Source: Thermodesulfovibrionales bacterium (GTDB lineage Bacteria > Nitrospirota > Thermodesulfovibrionia > Thermodesulfovibrionales > SM23-35). From it: DNA of 7,543 bases. Under the pieces are notes generated by a model. That model made no database searches and was not told the origin of the DNA. It saw only the letters and a list, made by a program, of their open reading frames with translations. Where the stretch lies: positions 1 to 7,543 of the forward strand of contig JALHSV010000387.1 in assembly GCA_022865525.1 (NCBI GenBank). The letters run 5' to 3'. Both the position numbers and the translations under genes were made by a program. Shown one piece after another: positions 6,542 to 7,543 of this stretch; the first letter of the stretch is position 1, and each line of letters starts with the position of its first letter.

Positions 6542-7543
6542 CTAAATCATCTCCAGGGTCTTTATTAAAGCTTCCGCCTTTTTCAGTGTTTCACCATATT
6601 CCCTTTCAGGGTCTGAATCAGCAACAATGCCTGCACCTGCCTGGACATACGCAGTCTCATTCTTTATTACAAATGTCCGGATTATGATATTGAAATCCGT
6701 ATTGCCTGAGAACCCGATATACCCTATTGCCCCCGTGTAAGGCCCTCGTCTCAGAGGTTCAAGTTCATCAATAATCTCCATGCATCTGACCTTCGGGACG
6801 CCGGTGATCGTCCCGCCGGGAAACGTCGCCCGTACTGCGTCAAAACAGTCTTTTTCATACGCAAGCTCACCCGTAATGTTTGAGACAATATGGATAACGT
6901 GTGAATAGTCTTCAGTAATCATGAGTTCGTCAACGCTGACGGTTCCATATGCTGAAACCCTGCCAAGGTCATTCCGCTCAAGGTCTATCAGCATGATGTG
7001 CTCCGCCCTCTCCTTCTCATTCAGGAGCAGTTCTGCGCGCATCAATGCATCTTCTTTCCTGTCCTTTCCACGCGGTCTTGTACCAGCGATAGGTCGTGTT
7101 TCGACAGTTCTGTTTCTAATTCGCAACAGTCTTTCCGGAGATGAACTCACAATCTGATAATCTCCGTAATCAACGAATGCAGCAAAGGGAGACGGATTGA
7201 CAGCCCTGAGTATCCTGTAGAGATTCCATGGACTCTTATGCATAATATGTGCGGAAACCCGCTGTGACAGATTTGCCTGGAAGATATCTCCTGCCGCGAT
7301 ATATTCTTTTGCCTTCTTCACAATATCTAGGTAATCCTGCTTCGGCATCTCGTGGGTAATTTCAATCTTTTTACCTGATGCTGTATGCGGCATTGCAGAG
7401 AACGTATTTCCATTTTCCGCATGATTCGTGTTCCGCGTAATTCTTTTCCTGGTTTCCCGGATCACGTTTTCTGCCTCGTCATAGAGCACCGGCCAGTCCG
7501 GAATTCGATGTGACATGTCATGAAGAATGGAGAACCGTACTCC
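6542..7543 (-). CDS. pabB: chorismate-utilising aminase component I, PabB/TrpE family (5' end outside window)
   Basis: This is the C-terminal chorismate-binding domain of aminodeoxychorismate or anthranilate synthase component I. The enzyme aminates chorismate using ammonia from a glutaminase partner, for folate or tryptophan synthesis. The frame stays open from the stop (6544-6542) to the right edge (about 333 residues). Family members are about 450-500 residues, so the Met at 7516-7514 is almost certainly internal; nine further codons upstream are open. Numbering from that Met, motifs are GDIFQANLSQR (76-86), SSSPERLL (124-131), RPIAGTRPRG (141-150), ERNDLGRV (180-187), PGGTITGVPKVRCMEIIDEL (233-252) and AGAGIVADS (293-301). 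PGGTITG and the NTDFNIIIRT stretch resemble PabB. PIAGT, with Ala where E. coli PabB has its reactive Lys, and YSHVIHIVS resemble TrpE. PabB is preferred, but TrpE is not excluded because the N-terminal half is missing. The gene converges on mglA with one base between the stops. Confidence 0.85.
   Translation of the reverse strand, partial: GVRFSILHDMSHRIPDWPVLYDEAENVIRETRKRITRNTNHAENGNTFSAMPHTASGKKIEITHEMPKQDYLDIVKKAKEYIAAGDIFQANLSQRVSAHIMHKSPWNLYRILRAVNPSPFAAFVDYGDYQIVSSSPERLLRIRNRTVETRPIAGTRPRGKDRKEDALMRAELLLNEKERAEHIMLIDLERNDLGRVSAYGTVSVDELMITEDYSHVIHIVSNITGELAYEKDCFDAVRATFPGGTITGVPKVRCMEIIDELEPLRRGPYTGAIGYIGFSGNTDFNIIIRTFVIKNETAYVQAGAGIVADSDPEREYGETLKKAEALIKTLEMI

Noticed and set aside
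7514..7516. Met codon at 7516 as the start of the pabB-family gene
   Set aside because: The frame is open for nine more codons to the right edge, and the protein from this Met would lack the N-terminal half present in the family. The gene is cut by the window.

Overview
This 7.5 kb window comes from a bacterial chromosome of moderate GC. It is densely coded with core genes and shows no mobile element, CRISPR array or RNA gene. The gene set is MiaB, a SecA with a zinc-binding tail, a GAF-GGDEF protein directly after secA, an MglA-type GTPase and a PabB/TrpE-family enzyme. A free-living Gram-negative of the Nitrospirota or the former Deltaproteobacteria would fit best. That placement is inferred from family resemblance and gene content; no marker in the window proves it.

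Layout. The minus strand at 17-1309 encodes the tRNA methylthiotransferase MiaB. A possible next cistron begins with an ATGA overlap at the left edge. A 139-base divergent intergenic region (1310-1448) separates miaB from a plus-strand group: secA (1449-4118), a pseudo-receiver/GAF/GGDEF diguanylate cyclase (4102-5505, overlapping the end of secA) and an MglA-type GTPase with a long coiled-coil tail (5509-6540, three bases after the cyclase stop). Facing this group, one base away, is the 3' part of a minus-strand chorismate-utilising enzyme of the PabB/TrpE family (6542 to the right edge). Its N-terminal half lies outside the window.

How the genes may work together. MiaB and PabB/TrpE are housekeeping enzymes for tRNA modification and for folate or tryptophan precursor synthesis. 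The notable part is the tight secA-cyclase-GTPase arrangement. It places the Sec export motor, a c-di-GMP-producing enzyme with an intact product-inhibition site, and a polarity-type Ras-like GTPase on what looks like one transcript. The GTPase keeps the MglA catalytic signatures at the same residue numbers as Myxococcus MglA, as I recall that sequence. It adds about 145 residues ending in a nearly perfect heptad coiled coil and a basic/aromatic tip. A signalling or cell-polarity module linked to secA is the best candidate here for something undescribed. No direct functional link is shown by sequence alone.

Expression. secA has no visible Shine-Dalgarno sequence, and a good candidate -10 box lies 7 bases upstream of its ATG, so a leaderless or near-leaderless mRNA is possible. 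The cyclase and GTPase genes also have weak or absent ribosome binding sites and probably depend on translational coupling.
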